This document shows positions 10,787 to 23,500 of a stretch of 64,000 nucleotides of DNA, in pieces. This DNA comes from Desmodesmus armatus. Lineage: Eukaryota > Chlorophyta > Chlorophyceae > Sphaeropleales > Scenedesmaceae. Every line of letters starts with the position of its first letter. The stretch's first letter is position 1. The notes under the pieces were generated by a model, which worked only from the letters and a program-made list of their open reading frames with translations, was not told where the DNA came from and searched no databases. The position numbers were made by a program, and so were the translations under genes. Location of the stretch: contig VIIQ02000079.1 in the NCBI GenBank assembly GCA_007449985.2, positions 124,001 to 188,000 on the forward strand, written 5' to 3'.

Positions 10787-13084
10787 GTGTTCCGTTCGAA
10801 TTACCAGAAGCTGAAGCAAGAGAAGAAGGCTCTGCAGCAGCAGCTTGCACAGGTCAGTCTTGAGTTAGCTTGCTTGCAGGGCTAATGGCAGTCGCTGAGA
10901 ACAGCAATGACCACAGAACCACCAAGCCGAAACATTGCCAAAATGATTTATGCTGAGACTGTGAGCACTGCTGTGTGTGAGGTCAGCATTGTCACCTACC
11001 CCAAATGCCTCAAGTCCCATTCACCACTGCTCTGCTGCTTTGTTCACTGGCTGTTCCGCTGCTGTTGATGATGCACACACTGCTGCTGTCCTTTCAGATG
11101 CAGTCCAACTTTCTTCGCTGCCGGCGGCAGCATTGCACAGCATAGCATAGCCAGCTTCAGCAGCTCCAGCAGGACTGTGCAGCAAAGGACTTGCAGATAC
11201 AGCAGCTGCAGGAGGATTTCACAGAAACGGCCTCCCAAATGCAGCAATTTCAGCTGGATTGCACAGCAAAAGACTCGCAGCTGCAAGTGCTGCAGAAGGT
11301 GTGCGCAGCGCAGGCGACCAGGCTGCAGCAATTCGAGCAAGACTCTGCATCAAAAGACTCAATCTTACAGCGGCTGCACTTGAACTTCGTAGCAAGGGGC
11401 TTGCGGATTCACCAGCTGAAGCAGAACTGTGCAGAAACCAACACACAGATGCAGCAGCTGCAGCAGGACTGCACAGCAAAGGCTGAACAGATTCAGCACC
11501 TTCAGGACGAGTGCGCCTCTTTGAGCAAAACAGCTCGGGAGGCCACGCAGCTTCTGGAAAAGTGGTGACAGCACACAAGGTAAGCAACTATCTGGTTTGA
11601 TCCTTGTTGCGTCGGCGCCCTCCGAGGGAAAAACCAGAGTCTGGTTTTTCAGGACTGCCATCTCCATGATACAGTGAATGGCTGGCATGGGTCCTTGAGC
11701 TTCAAAGCTGACGTTGTAACGTTAACACTATTGTTGCTGTTGCTGTTGTTCTTGTAGGTCATGGGCGAGAAGCTGGCAGTAGCCCAGGAGGAGTCGAGCA
11801 ATGAGGCAGATAAGAGGGAGAGGCTGCTGGAAGCCCTGAAGGTGCTGCAGCATGAGTTCAACAAGATGGCCAAAGCACACCAAGACTCTCAGGTAGGCAC
11901 ACGTTGGCTGGTAGTTTGCCATACAGGTGGCTGGCTCTGTGTTGTAGCTGGTGCCAACAAGCTGAGCTTGGCATGAGGCCCGGACTGTGTTTCGCATTTG
12001 ATGTAGGCATTGCCACTGTCAACTCAGATTGAATGGGCGGCACCATGAGCCATGAACATGCGTTGAATTCTTGTCACAGCGTGACGTGAGTCTGGCGTGA
12101 TGTGCACTGCTGCTGTGTTTTGCACCATTGCTGCCCCCCATCCTACCCACATCCAGGCTGCTCGAAAGCGTGCTGTCATCAAGGTGAAGGCGCTGACTGC
12201 ACACCTGCAGGAGTCTGATGCGCACAGGCAGCAGCTGCAGCAGGAGCTCGACAGCGCCAAGGTACTGTTTTCGAGTCGATAACTCGCGCTGCGGCGCCAC
12301 TGTTGATCAACCCGACTGTGTCTGTTTCGGCATTACGTAGCCGCGTGGCGCAGCACCCCACATGGTGCCGCGGTCTGACAATCCGCACGCTGCCGCCTTT
12401 TGTTGCAGGCATCGTACGATGTGCAAGCCATCCGCAGTGGCAGCAACTCTCCTGTTCAGTCTGACGGGTGGGGAACGCCGGACCAGCGCAACAGCGAGGA
12501 TGACTGCACGCTAAAGCAGGCGCTGTCATTGATTGAGAAGGATCTGGACGAGTTGCTGGCAGGAACAGACCTGGTCGCCCTGGATGACTCAATCAGCAGC
12601 GGCAGCAGCAGTGGTGGTGGAGGTGGGAAGCACTTGGGCAGCGACTGCACTGCCGGCAACACCACCGGTGAGTTCCTGTCTTGGGCACTTCTGTCTGTTC
12701 CAGGTACTTGAAGCTGCCAATTCCTGCACACCACGCTTCTCAGTATTCCTGAAATGCAGTTAGTGTTTGCGGCATACCAGGATGCATTGGCGGGTGAAAA
12801 GCACTGCTCAGCTTGCTGCTCTCCTTGGTTTTGAAAACAAACTTCATGCAGCGCTTGCGCTGCACTTTACAGAGCATGCCGCAGCTGAGAGCCATATGCA
12901 TCCCTTACATCTGTTATACCTGTGTTTATCTCCTGCATGTACTGCAGTGCCCAAGCTCAACATGGTGGCTGTCCACAAGAAGAGTATGGAGGATGCGCAG
13001 CATGGGGGCCCCTTGTGCTCCTGCAGCAGCAGTGATGACTCATCAGTGCGCCTGACGACTGCAGCATTCCGAATGTCAGGCTGA
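10787..13084 (+). CDS. Coiled-coil protein with 14-residue repeats (5' end unresolved)
   Basis: Exons 10787-10852, 11098-11579, 11758-11892, 12157-12261, 12409-12667, 12948-13084 (TGA stop) join in phase. The second exon is a run of nine 42-nt (14-residue) units of the type QLQQDCTAKDxQIQ, two heptads each, giving a continuous coiled coil; the next exons continue it (EKLAVAQEESSNEADKRERL, then QESDAHRQQLQQELDSAK). The C-terminal part is acidic then Ser/Gly-rich. It is probably a structural or tethering protein, but no family is recognised. There are two oddities. An in-frame TAG (11143-11145) sits in the degenerate first repeat; an alternative acceptor at 11160 would skip it. Exon 2 is also one base short: an extra A in the run at 11558-11561 changes the TGA-ending frame to one that reaches the donor at 11579 in phase 0. 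Confidence 0.7.
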
Positions 13085-13548
13085 CAACCGGAACACAGTC
13101 ATCGTCATGATCATCAGGGGGAGCTGCGCACACGTAACGGTGTTGACAGTCAGTGGTTGTCTCACTCGCAATGGCAGCAACAGCAGTAGGTGGTGTTGGC
13201 AGGTGCAACGGTGTTTTGTTGTGGCAGCAGTGCAGCCCGCGGCAGGCGTCAAGCAGTCAGTGCCTCTTGCTTTGATTGTGGCAGATGCCTTTTTTGCAGT
13301 GTTACGGGCCGGGGCTTTGCTGGACTTTCACTTGAGGCCTTTTGACCTACTCGTCACTTTCGGGTTGCTACAGTAGGTCGCTCATCGCAGCAGCAGGGCA
13401 TATGGTTTGTTCAGTGTGTGAGCCAGGGGTTGTTGGGTCTGCACGCCACTTCAGAGTCACATAGACCAGCAGCAGTTCCTGCATGACAGCATCAGCCCTG
13501 CTGTCATGCATGCAGCCAGGACTGCAGCCATGCGGGATGCGGTTTGGC

Positions 13549-13567
13549 TGTTTAGGGTTTAGGGTTT
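13549..13567. repeat. Interstitial telomere-like repeat
   Basis: Two and a half units of TTTAGGG followed by a T run. TTTAGGG-type repeats are telomeric in plants and many green algae. Confidence 0.7.
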
Positions 13568-14758
13568 TTTGTGATGACAGCGAGGGCACTTTGCCAGCCC
13601 TTTGATTGGAGGCAAAGTAAAAAGCAGATGTTGATGCTGTGTGCAGCATTTGCGCTCTGTTGCTCCTTCCCCTGATTCTGATCGCCCCTGGAATGCGGGT
13701 GGCATGCGCATGAACACTGTTTGGGTGGTTGTTGGCTGAAGCAGCAGGGGCAGTCTGATATTGACATGCCTGGCAGTATGAATGCAGCCAGTGTGCATGC
13801 TCTGTGTCGCGTTTGGTTCTGGACCAGTAAGCTAGAACCTTCCTTTGTGTTGCAATGTGCAGCCCACTGCGGCTGCCGCGACGGTTTGCGGCAAACGCTC
13901 TCAAGGCAGGTGGTGCTGCCGCAGAAGTAACAGCGTGGGGTGCTTTCACTCAGTAAGGGGACAGTGTATACCCTTCCATGCAGCAATGCGCTGCAGTCTC
14001 TTGACGTTGCTTTGCAATGCAGGGCAGGGCAGGGCAGGGTTGACAGTTGTTGTGCTGAACCCCAAGCCGCTTAGGCTGCAGCACAGTGCAGACAGCAAGT
14101 GCGTCGGCAGCATGCAACCATACTGTGGTGTTGTGACTCGGTGAATTGTGTGCTTGATTTGAGGTGTCCCCTGCCATTCTGCTTAATTTTTAATTTGCTG
14201 CCGCATTCCCTTACAACCAGCCATGGCGCCTGCCCATGTGTGCGACACAGGCAGCAAGATGGTTTGTCTGCCACCAGCCCTGTGCTGCAGTTTGACTGCC
14301 GCTTCAACTGTCTGTTGTTGATTCCAGACACAGGAAGCGTGAGCACTTGTGACTAGTTTCAACACTGTATGTCTTGACATCATATCACCAACAAGATTTC
14401 GGTCCATCGATACTGCTGTAGTCAATTTGTCAGCTACATTGGTAAGAGGATCTGAGCTCAATGTGCAAGCGCAGATGTGCAAAATTTTGAAACATCACCA
14501 AACGTGACAGGGTTAGTTGCAGGCTCAGGTCCCAGCACAGCACACGGGAAGCAACTTAGGGCAACGGGGTCAAAAGCAGGATAGCAGGGCACATCTTCTG
14601 CGCCAAGGGTACAGGTACTCTGTGCATAAACCCCAGCAGGCAAAACCTAGCCATGGATCATGCATGTCCACTACCAAAACCAAGGGCATGTATACGCCAC
14701 TGCGCTCCACCAGAACAGCAACACACAGCAACTACACAACTTATTAGTCGGCCCCGGC

Positions 14759-14833
14759 GTCAGCACAGGTTGACAAACCCGGTGTCAGCACAGGCTGACA
14801 AACTGGGTGTCAGCACAGACTGACAAACAGGGC
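14759..14833. repeat. 25-bp tandem repeat, three copies
   Basis: Three consecutive 25-bp units beginning GTCAGCACAG and ending near GACAAAC plus five bases, with two to four differences between units. No gene overlaps. Confidence 0.85.
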
Positions 14834-15636
14834 ACCGACACTCCCCACCCCTGCACAAGGAACTGTATAAGACTACTGCGCTGCGGCACCAAAAAACAGC
14901 GAGCGCCTTTTCGGCACCCCTCCTTTGACAGGCATGATGTGCTCTCAACAAGGTTGTGGAAGCAGTGAGAAAAAGAGTGAGGGAGTGACATATGACTGCT
15001 GGTATGGAGCCCAGCAGAACGGTGGGGAACTTGGGTCGGCCTTGGTTTGGCGTGTAGGGTTTAAGTCTGTCAGCAGCACACTGGCAGTACACACACAAAA
15101 AGACTAAACCCTACAGCCTCAGCAAGGCCTGGAAATATAGTCACCTGTTGGAGCGCACATGCCGTCAATAGGACTGCTTGATAGCAGCGTATCAAAGAGA
15201 GTCGAACAACTGCACAACCCACCAAAGTCTCTATACAACTCCTGAATCAACATATGCTCCCGTGTTAGTGCTGCGCTAGGGCCGAGCGACTGCATACCAA
15301 AACCTGCTGGGCACCCAGCTGCACGGCAGGTTGTGAGGCTCACTGCTGTCAAAGTAGAGCCCCCCATACACTACACCCCACTCACGGGGTACGATCACAA
15401 CACTCCTGCTGCCAGCTCCGACGTGCTGGAAGTTCCAGCACTAAGCTGGAATGCTGCTGACATGTCTTCGAAGGCTTCGCGGCGAAGCAGCTGTACATTG
15501 CGAGACTGCTGAAGCCTGACTACATGGGAAAGCAACGGCTTTCACTCAGGAGTTCAACAACACTCTGTCGCAGTGAGCTGGGCTGCATGGGGAACACACT
15601 GCTCTTGCTCCTGCCCACGTTCATGTCCATGGCTGC

Positions 15637-16794
15637 TTAGCAGCCAGGCACCTTGCGCAGGGATGAAGGGTCCTTCGCGTGCATGTCAGCACACTTGTTC
15701 ATGACCTCCCTGACCTGGGCGTTGAATGCCAGGCCTTGGCTGCATGCGGTGGGCAGGGCGCTGTTGGCGTTGGGGCACTGCTTGCTGTCGTTGGCGGCGG
15801 CAACGCACTTGCTGCACTGTTGCTTGCAGTAGCTCTGGATGCCGGCCGCACTGAAGGACTTGTTCTGGGTGCCCTGCGTGGAATGAACAGCAGGTTGCAG
15901 GGGGACACATATGGCAGTGAGGTTAGAATCATGATATGCTGAGCAGTAGGCTTGTGGCAGTGTTGTGTGCATGTGATACTTCTGCCCACGCCCTTTCACC
16001 CCATTCATGATGGTTGCAAGCGTGTGTCTCAAACTGTGCGCAGATCACCTGGGCAGTAAAGTACATACATACCAGCTCTTTGTGCATGAGACACGCCGTG
16101 TCCCATACTAGCTAGTGCAGCACCTTGGTGCGTCAGCACAAAGTGGTTGACAATGGAAGATCTGGCCTGATGTACCAACTGACGCATGCTGCGCAACAAA
16201 GGACCCCGGCTGTGCTGCCAATGTGGAGAGGTTAAGCTTCGTCAGCAGCTCATATTGTTGATGATATGAAATTTGGGTGCGCTGTTGGATGGAATGCAAG
16301 ATTTAAAGTCCTGTCTGAGACTATGGCACTGTGTCGGGCAGTGCCCCTCCCGCATCTTCCCCCCCGGGGGACGGGTCCGTGCTGGCCAATGCCCTACCAA
16401 ATGCTATAAGCTGTATGCTACACCCCCTTGTTGCTCAGCTGTGCCTCAGCAAAAAAACCTATATGCTCAAAATCTACAAGCATCAGGAGTGCTGTTGAGT
16501 CAGTTCTCACCAGGCAGTGGCAGAGCTGACAGCAGTTGTTGCTTGAAGGCTTGCCAAGCTGCTGTGCTCCACCACAGTTGTACAAGCCCTCCTGCAGAAC
16601 GAACAACAAACATGGGCAAAAAAAGCGTTATAGCGAGGCATGGAGTGCGATCAGGACTGATTTTGACGCCGTACGCAAAATGGCACAGCAGCGATGATGG
16701 CAGTTGGCCATTCACGACTAACCTGTTTGATGGCTGCATGAGCCACTGCCAGTGCTCCAAGCACAAACACAACGTAGAAAATTGTCTTCTGCAT
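15637..16794 (-). CDS. Small secreted cysteine-rich protein
   Basis: Three exons (minus): 16794-16723, 16591-16511, 15873-15637, all phase 0; 390 nt, 129 residues, TAA stop. Exon 1 is essentially a signal peptide (MQKTIFYVVFVLGALAVAHA), so the product should enter the secretory pathway. Exon 2 contains closely spaced cysteines (NNCCQLCHC). Exon 3 has YCKQQCSKC, QCPNAN, a further Cys in a TACSQG stretch, NKCADMHAKD, and ends KVPGC. This Cys spacing suggests a disulfide-stabilised extracellular or wall protein. The family is not recognised. Both introns have clean GT-AG ends and no frame break is seen. It lies alone, transcribed toward the empty interval to its left. Confidence 0.72.
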
Positions 16795-17570
16795 ATTTCT
16801 AGGATGTACTGAGATGAGGGGGAGAGAGCGGAGTTGGGCGTGCAGCGTTGTGCTGTTTGAAAGACGTGTATGCGCAGACTGAATGTGCAGGATACTTAGA
16901 TGTGTGCTCACTACTACAACCAGGTGTGCGTGATCCGTATATCAGCGGCAGCAAATGCTCACATGGGGTTTAGGCGCGAAGCTGACCAAGGGCACACGAT
17001 GCGAGAGCATAGTACAAACACAGCCAGCATGTAAACTTTATTCTGCATTGTTCCGTTGCATTAGACCAGGAAAGCCAGCAGGGCCAGGTATCGATGGTCA
17101 ACGGTTCTCATCAAATCGTGAGTCTTGCTACGACCAGATAATCGAACGAAGCCAGCTGCACCATGGCGCCGTCAGCACAATTGCTCACTGCAGTACGTAC
17201 ATCTTTATTTCAAAGAAGAGTCATGCTGCCAATGCGGCTGCAGGTGCAGCTGGCCCAGTGGGTTTGTCAAAGCAGCAAGATACTTGTGGTTATGCCAGGT
17301 CTGCTTGACACATGTGATCTTGGTGTCAATACCCATCCCTTGGGTGATGCATGATGGCCCAGATCTGACGCATTTACACCAACCTCCAACCACAACCAGG
17401 ATATTGGTGAGGGAAGAAAGGCCATGGTTGTGCTGCTGCAGACAAACACCGCCTGACAGTTACACCAACAGACAACACACACCCCACGCACACAAACTAG
17501 CCCACAAAGTGTGGCAGTTGTACGCGCCCCACGTCACACACAGAAGCAGGGTAGCACCGTCAATCCTGCA
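16795..17570. other. Intergenic region, no gene recognised
   Basis: Contains the upstream region of the small secreted protein and the 3' flank of the M24B peptidase. TTTACA at 17373-17378 is TGTAA on the minus strand, about 195 nt past the peptidase stop. A 191-codon plus-strand frame (17125-17700) overlaps the peptidase's last exon and has no recognisable motif. Confidence 0.5.
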
Positions 17571-20500
17571 TCAATTCAGCACTGACTTTCTTCCTGTTCC
17601 TGCTCCTGCTGCTGCTGCTGCATCTCGGCTCTCAGCCATTGCTGCCTCCACCCCTGCTGCTGTCTTAGGCAGGCCTGTTGCATCAGTCAGGTTGAAGTGA
17701 GAGCCAGCTGTGATCACGACATTGTCCTCAATGCGAACCCCACCCATATCCATGAACTGATCCACTGCTGACCAATTGACACCAATCGCCTGCAAGCATC
17801 CAGTAGCACAACACGATACAGCGAGCAGCAGCAGCGGCAGCAGCACAGTGCAGCAGATCGCAGCACAGGAGCCGGCGGCTGTGGAGAATGACATGTGAGG
17901 CCACACCCATTGTGCCAATACTGAAGCGCAGCAATGTGCAAAGTTGCCACATGAATCCTGCCCAAGCTGTAGTGCCCCTGGTACTTGACCCTGATAAAAA
18001 CACAACCAAGCCGCAAGTTTACAATCGTTGTACCGGCCTGGTAGATGTCCTAGAAACTTCAAAAAGTCAATCTTAGTCAACTACCACCCCTCAGCTACTG
18101 CTAGGGGACCGCTCCAAGACAGCCAACCCACCCCAGCTACTGCCTACAGTACCAGCACTGTACTGCCAGGAGCGCAGCGCTGGGCAATGTTTACAAGGTG
18201 CCATAACAAAAAACACTGCTTGAGGCGTACTAGGTTCATCTTCGCCCAAACGGCCTCCATGCACCAGGCCACACCAGGGGTATTAATCATTATTACCCAT
18301 GATGGCGCAGCTGCTAGTACCCCCAAGCCACAGTGCAGAGCAAGTATAGATGTGATCGACGCATTGTGCTTCGTCTTTTTCTTGATCTAGAAGAAGAAGA
18401 AGTACAATGCGGTGATCACGTCTCTACATGTAATGCAAGTGACGAGCTGCATGTGCGCAAAGCCTGCGCGTAACACATGGCATATAAACAGCATGGATAT
18501 GCCACAACATGTACATGACAGACCCTGCCAGGTTCCAGCACCTGCACCACAACTGCGATTGGCCCATTTGTGTTTGCTGCAGAACTATTGATGATGCACT
18601 TGTGCAGGGCTATCCAGCCCCATCGCCGGGGCTGACATGAGCATGCACCCCCCCCCCAATGGTTACCATGTGGGAGAGTCAGCTTTCCAGTGGGTTTCAA
18701 GCCCAATGCCGGGGCTGACATGAGCATGCACGATTGTTCTGTGCGTTCCTATGTCAGCCCCGGCATTGGCCCACCATTGACCCACCGGATATGCCTAGCC
18801 CGCCCACACAGCAACCATCCAGGGGGGGGGGTCACACGTAAGATGTTCACTCCCTCCCCTTGCCATTAGTGGCTGAGTTGACTCCTCGCTTTTACTGCGA
18901 GCTGTTGCTAGGCCCGGCGATACAGAACGGAGCCGATATGAGCCTACCTCAGCCTGTGGCCCACTGCTGGGCGCGTCTACACCCCTGCTTGCCCATGACC
19001 GCAATACAAGCTTTTCTCTGCACACGCAGTCACACCTTTGTAGATATGTACACACACCTGTTTTGGGTCCTTCCTGCCTCTGGCTAGCAGCGTGGGCATG
19101 AAGTAAACGCCTGAAAGATGAAGGTAGCAGAAGCAGAACAGAAGCAGAAGCAGAAGCAGAGACAGTCAAAGACGGGTGCACGAAGATCCATCAGCAACAA
19201 AAGTGAAGAAGCAGCAGGCCAGTGAACACGCAGAGGGGTTTTGTGATATTGGCTGCACTGCAATCACAGCTAAAGCTTTCACCTGGCACCCACTTGTCAC
19301 AAAGAAATTCACAGCCCACCAAAGAGTTGGATTCGAGGGCCCGCACCCTGTGCACATGCCTCCATCTGCTGCCCCCCCCCTACCTGGTTCCACAGTGATG
19401 ATGTGTCCCTCCTGCAGCTGCTGCGGTATAGGCCCCACATCAGACACATCACACACATTCAGCACTGAAAGCTGCAAGTTCTTCCAGTTGCTGCAATACA
19501 TTCAATGGCTTCAATGGCAATCCAAGTTGGCCAGCCATCCCCTCAAGCCTTTGCCCTTCAACTACCTACAGCTATCTACATCTACAGTTATCAAAGTTGT
19601 TTCCCTAGCAAGGCAACACCGCCACCACCCCCTCCCCCCCCCCCCCCACACACACACCATGTCTCCCTACCTGGTTCCACAGTGATGACCTGTCCCTCCT
19701 GCAGCTGCTGTGGTATAGGCCCCACATCAGACACATCGTGCACATCCAGCCCCAGGAAGTGCCCCAAGCCATGGGGCATGAACAGCTTGTCAACCCCAGC
19801 CTCCAACAACCCCTCAACAGCACCACCAACCACCAGCCCCAACTGCTGCAGGTGCTGTAGCATCAGCAGCCGAGTGGAGCGCTGGATTGTGGCCCAAGAG
19901 ACGCCGGGTTTTAGGGCAGCGAGGGCGTGTAATTGCATGTCGAGGACGAGGTTGTAGATGTCGCGCTGCTGGGGGGTGAAGGAGCCTGAAGCGGGGAAGG
20001 TGCGTGTGATGTCGGCGGTGTAGCAGTTGTGCTCGGCACCTGAACGCACAACCACAAAGTAAACAGCAAAAATGAGGAAGGTGGTACATGAAGTGCTAGC
20101 TACAGGTCAGGAGGTGTATGTTGACACAGAGTGTGCATCCAGCCAATCCCTCTACCATCCAAAGTTGTGACAGTCCGAAGTTAGGTACAAGGGCGTGGGT
20201 ACGCCCAGCGAAAAACTTTATACTAGCATCAATTAAATCGGACAGCGTTCACCTGATCGGCTTGCCTCCTCTCTCTCCAGCACCCTCCAGACCTCGGCTG
20301 GCTGATTTTTCTGCTTGCTGCTTGCTGCTTAACTGCTGCTGCTTTCTGGCTGCATAGAGCTGCTATGACTGCATAGATGTGATATCGAGACTGCTTAGAG
20401 GGGCCACAACCCTCCTTACGGCATGGCAGGCAATAAGTCCCCCTTGTCCCACTAGAAATTACCTGCAGGCACAACGAAGCATTTCGGTAGGCAACCGGGT

Positions 20501-23500
20501 CGTCAGTCGGGCCTGCAAAAAACAAGCTTGAACACATGCAGGGCTTGTCTAGTGTGGCTTGAGGCGTCTTAATTGTCCAGGACGAGGGTAGACGGTAATG
20601 TAGGCCTGGGTGATGTCATTCCAGGGTTCAGGCAGGTGTTTGACCTGCTAACACAAACAATGACATATCCTTCCAGACAAGTGAGCAGGTGTGGCTAGCA
20701 ACGCACCATGCTGACACATGTGTATGTTGACACAGAGTGTGTGTGATGTGAAGGGGGGGGGGGGGTGCGTGTGATGTCGATGGTGTAGCAGTTGTGCTCG
20801 GCAGCTGGGGGGGGGGGGTCGGCAAATGATCAAACAAGATGCAGGCAATGTTGTGCTGGTGGTGCTAATGTAGGTGGGTGGGTGGGTCAGAAAAAGGAAG
20901 GGTTCCCTTCCACTGCTAAACCTATCCTCACCATGTAACACTGGATGCCTTCACATCCGATGGCCCCTTGCCCAGTCTGCCCTGTCCTCCTGCATCTCCA
21001 TTGCGCCTTTCCCCCTTCCCCACTGCTCGCTCCACCACTGTGTTCCTTCCCCTGCCGCTCCACCCCCCTCCTCCACCCTCCTCCTTCCCCACATTTCTCC
21101 TCGTTCCTCACCCTCCCTCCCCTCCCTCCCCTCCCCCCTCCCCGTGCCCGTCCCACACACCCCCACCTGCATCCACCAGCACCAGGTCTTGAGGCCCCAC
21201 CACTGCAGTGTTGCGCTCGTAGTGCAGGATGGCTGCGTTGCGCCCCGCACCCACTATGCAGGGGTACCTGTGCAACACAAAAACAACGTATGACAGGCAT
21301 CCATATTCAGGCTGAGATAATGCGCACCAGGTGATACAACAGCAGCAACACGCTGCCAACAATCAGGCGACAACATGGATGCTTGGTGGGCGCGTCTACT
21401 GCCAGCATAGCTGTTGCCCCAGTTGTCTGCTATTACAATTTTGAACACTGTTGGACCACCTGTGTGGCGGCCACCCTCCCCATCAGCCTTAGATCACTGA
21501 ATGCAACACCTGTTTGCCGCCCCTCTCACCCACTCCCCCCCCCCCATCAGCTCATTGACGCACCAAAGGTTCCCTCACCCCCCCACCCCTCCCCCCCTCC
21601 CCCCAACACCTCTCCACCTCTCCCCCCTCCTACTTCTCCCCCCTCCTCTCATTTCTGGTGACTGGTTGCCCCTCCCCCCTCCTTGTCACTCACCCCAGCT
21701 GCATGTTGCCTTGCCTCAAGCACTCGTGCACAAAGGCAGCCTCCAGCTGGTACTCAAACACACCAGGACGACATGCACCCCACAGCGCCCTGCAAACATA
21801 CAAGGACAAATCAAGGTGGGTGCTTTTTGCGCAAGGGGGGGGGGGGGGGGGAGGGGGGGGGGGGGGGGAGGGGGGGGGGGGAGGAGACCAGTCATCCAAA
21901 CAAGAGCTGGGTGTGCAAGCGCTGAGATGTGCAGGCGCTACCAAGAGCACCCGTCAGTTGACCAAGGAAAAGTAACTAGTTGAAATAAGGGCCTCAGGTA
22001 CAGTGTAGCTAAAACATGGGCCTTCAGCTGGTACTCAAACACACCAAGACGACACGCACCCCACAGCGCCCTGCAGCACAAAATCAAGTTGTGTGGTTGG
22101 GGTGTTGGGGGGTTGGGGTAGCGGAGGGTGGGGTAGGGGAGGGGGGGGGGGGTGGATCAGTCATCAGGATGACACAGCATGAGAGCTGGGGTGTGCAAGC
22201 GCTGCCAACAGCACCCATCAGTCGGCAGAAAAAACAAAGTAGGTACTAGTAGGGGATCCTGATGGGCGGCGTGTGTGTGTGTGTGGGGGGGGGGGGAGTC
22301 CAGTCATTCCAATGGGAGCTGGGGTGGGCAGGCATGGGGCTGGGCAGACATATCAAGGAGCCGACATGGAAAAGCAAAAAGGTAGAACTTGGGCCGCCAG
22401 CTGGTACTCAAACACACCAAGCCGACACGCACCCCACAGCGCCCTGCAACATTCAATCATCGTTGTAAACAAGTGGCTTTGTGGTGCATACCTTCGTCTG
22501 CACTCGCAGGTGCTGACACGCAAAACCCTCACACACCTGTGTGCAGCTGCTGAACCCTCGCTAGCCCTCAGCAGACACGCCACCTCAGCCGGGGTTTTGA
22601 TCGCCCGAAGGCGGTTTAGCGTCCCCTCCAAAAACGCCGTGTTGAAGTGCAGAGAGGGCTGTTGGGAGTGTAGGGACTGCAGCGCTGCCAGCTGCTGTGC
22701 CTGCTGCTGCTGGTGTTGGCCTAGGTGGGTGCCCAGCAGCTGCTGCTGGTGGTCTGGGTGGTCCTGTTCAATGACGTGAAGGGTATCAATGCCTGCAGCA
22801 GCAGCAGCAGCAGCAGCGAGCTTCATGCGTGAAGCCTGCTTTACCCCTGCCACACCACATCACTAATCCCCCCCCTCTGGGCTTGTACCTCATCCCGCAA
22901 CCTGCCATACAGTCTCGAGGCGATCTGAGTGTTTACACACACAATCCTCTGCGCCCCCTCCCCCTCCTGCCCCCCCCCCCACCGGCATGGTGCTGCTGCA
23001 GAAACTGTGGCAGGTCTGCTGCTGGAGTTTGACGGGCCCCCTCCCAAAACTGAATGAGCCCACCCCTTCACCGGCTCACTAGCTTCCAAACCTGTAGCCC
23101 GCTCTATCCCCCCCCCCGCCCCGCCCTCCCTGCCCCTTTGCCTGCATGGTGCTGCTGCAGATAGTTTGGCAGGTCTGCCGCATAGATGCATGTGTCAGCG
23201 CCCGCCTCCTCTGCCACCACATCCAAAGATGGCAGCCCTCCCCACTCTCCACCTGCAACTCTCTGACCCCGCTGCTCCCTGCCACAGCCCCCCCCCCCCA
23301 GTTTGCCCCCCCCCCCCCTCCGCCTCGCTCCCCCTCACACCCCATATCCTCCCCCCTGGCGTGCCCCCCCCCTCACACCTGCATGGTGTTGCTGCAAGTA
23401 AGTCGGCAGGTCTGCTGCATAGATGCATGCATCAGCTCCCGCCTCCTCTGCCATAACATCCAGCGACGGCAACCCTCCCCACCAAAGTTCGGCATCTTCT

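Larger units (their letters stand above)
13085..15636. other. Gene-poor interval with weak minus-strand ORFs
   Basis: No recognisable gene. It holds the telomere-like motif at 13549-13567 and the 25-bp tandem repeat at 14759-14833. Two minus-strand frames look slightly protein-like: 14643-14458 (61 residues, six Cys) and 15367-15119 (82 residues, several Cys). Neither has a signal peptide or clear splice partners, so they are mentioned only as possible exons. Confidence 0.45.
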
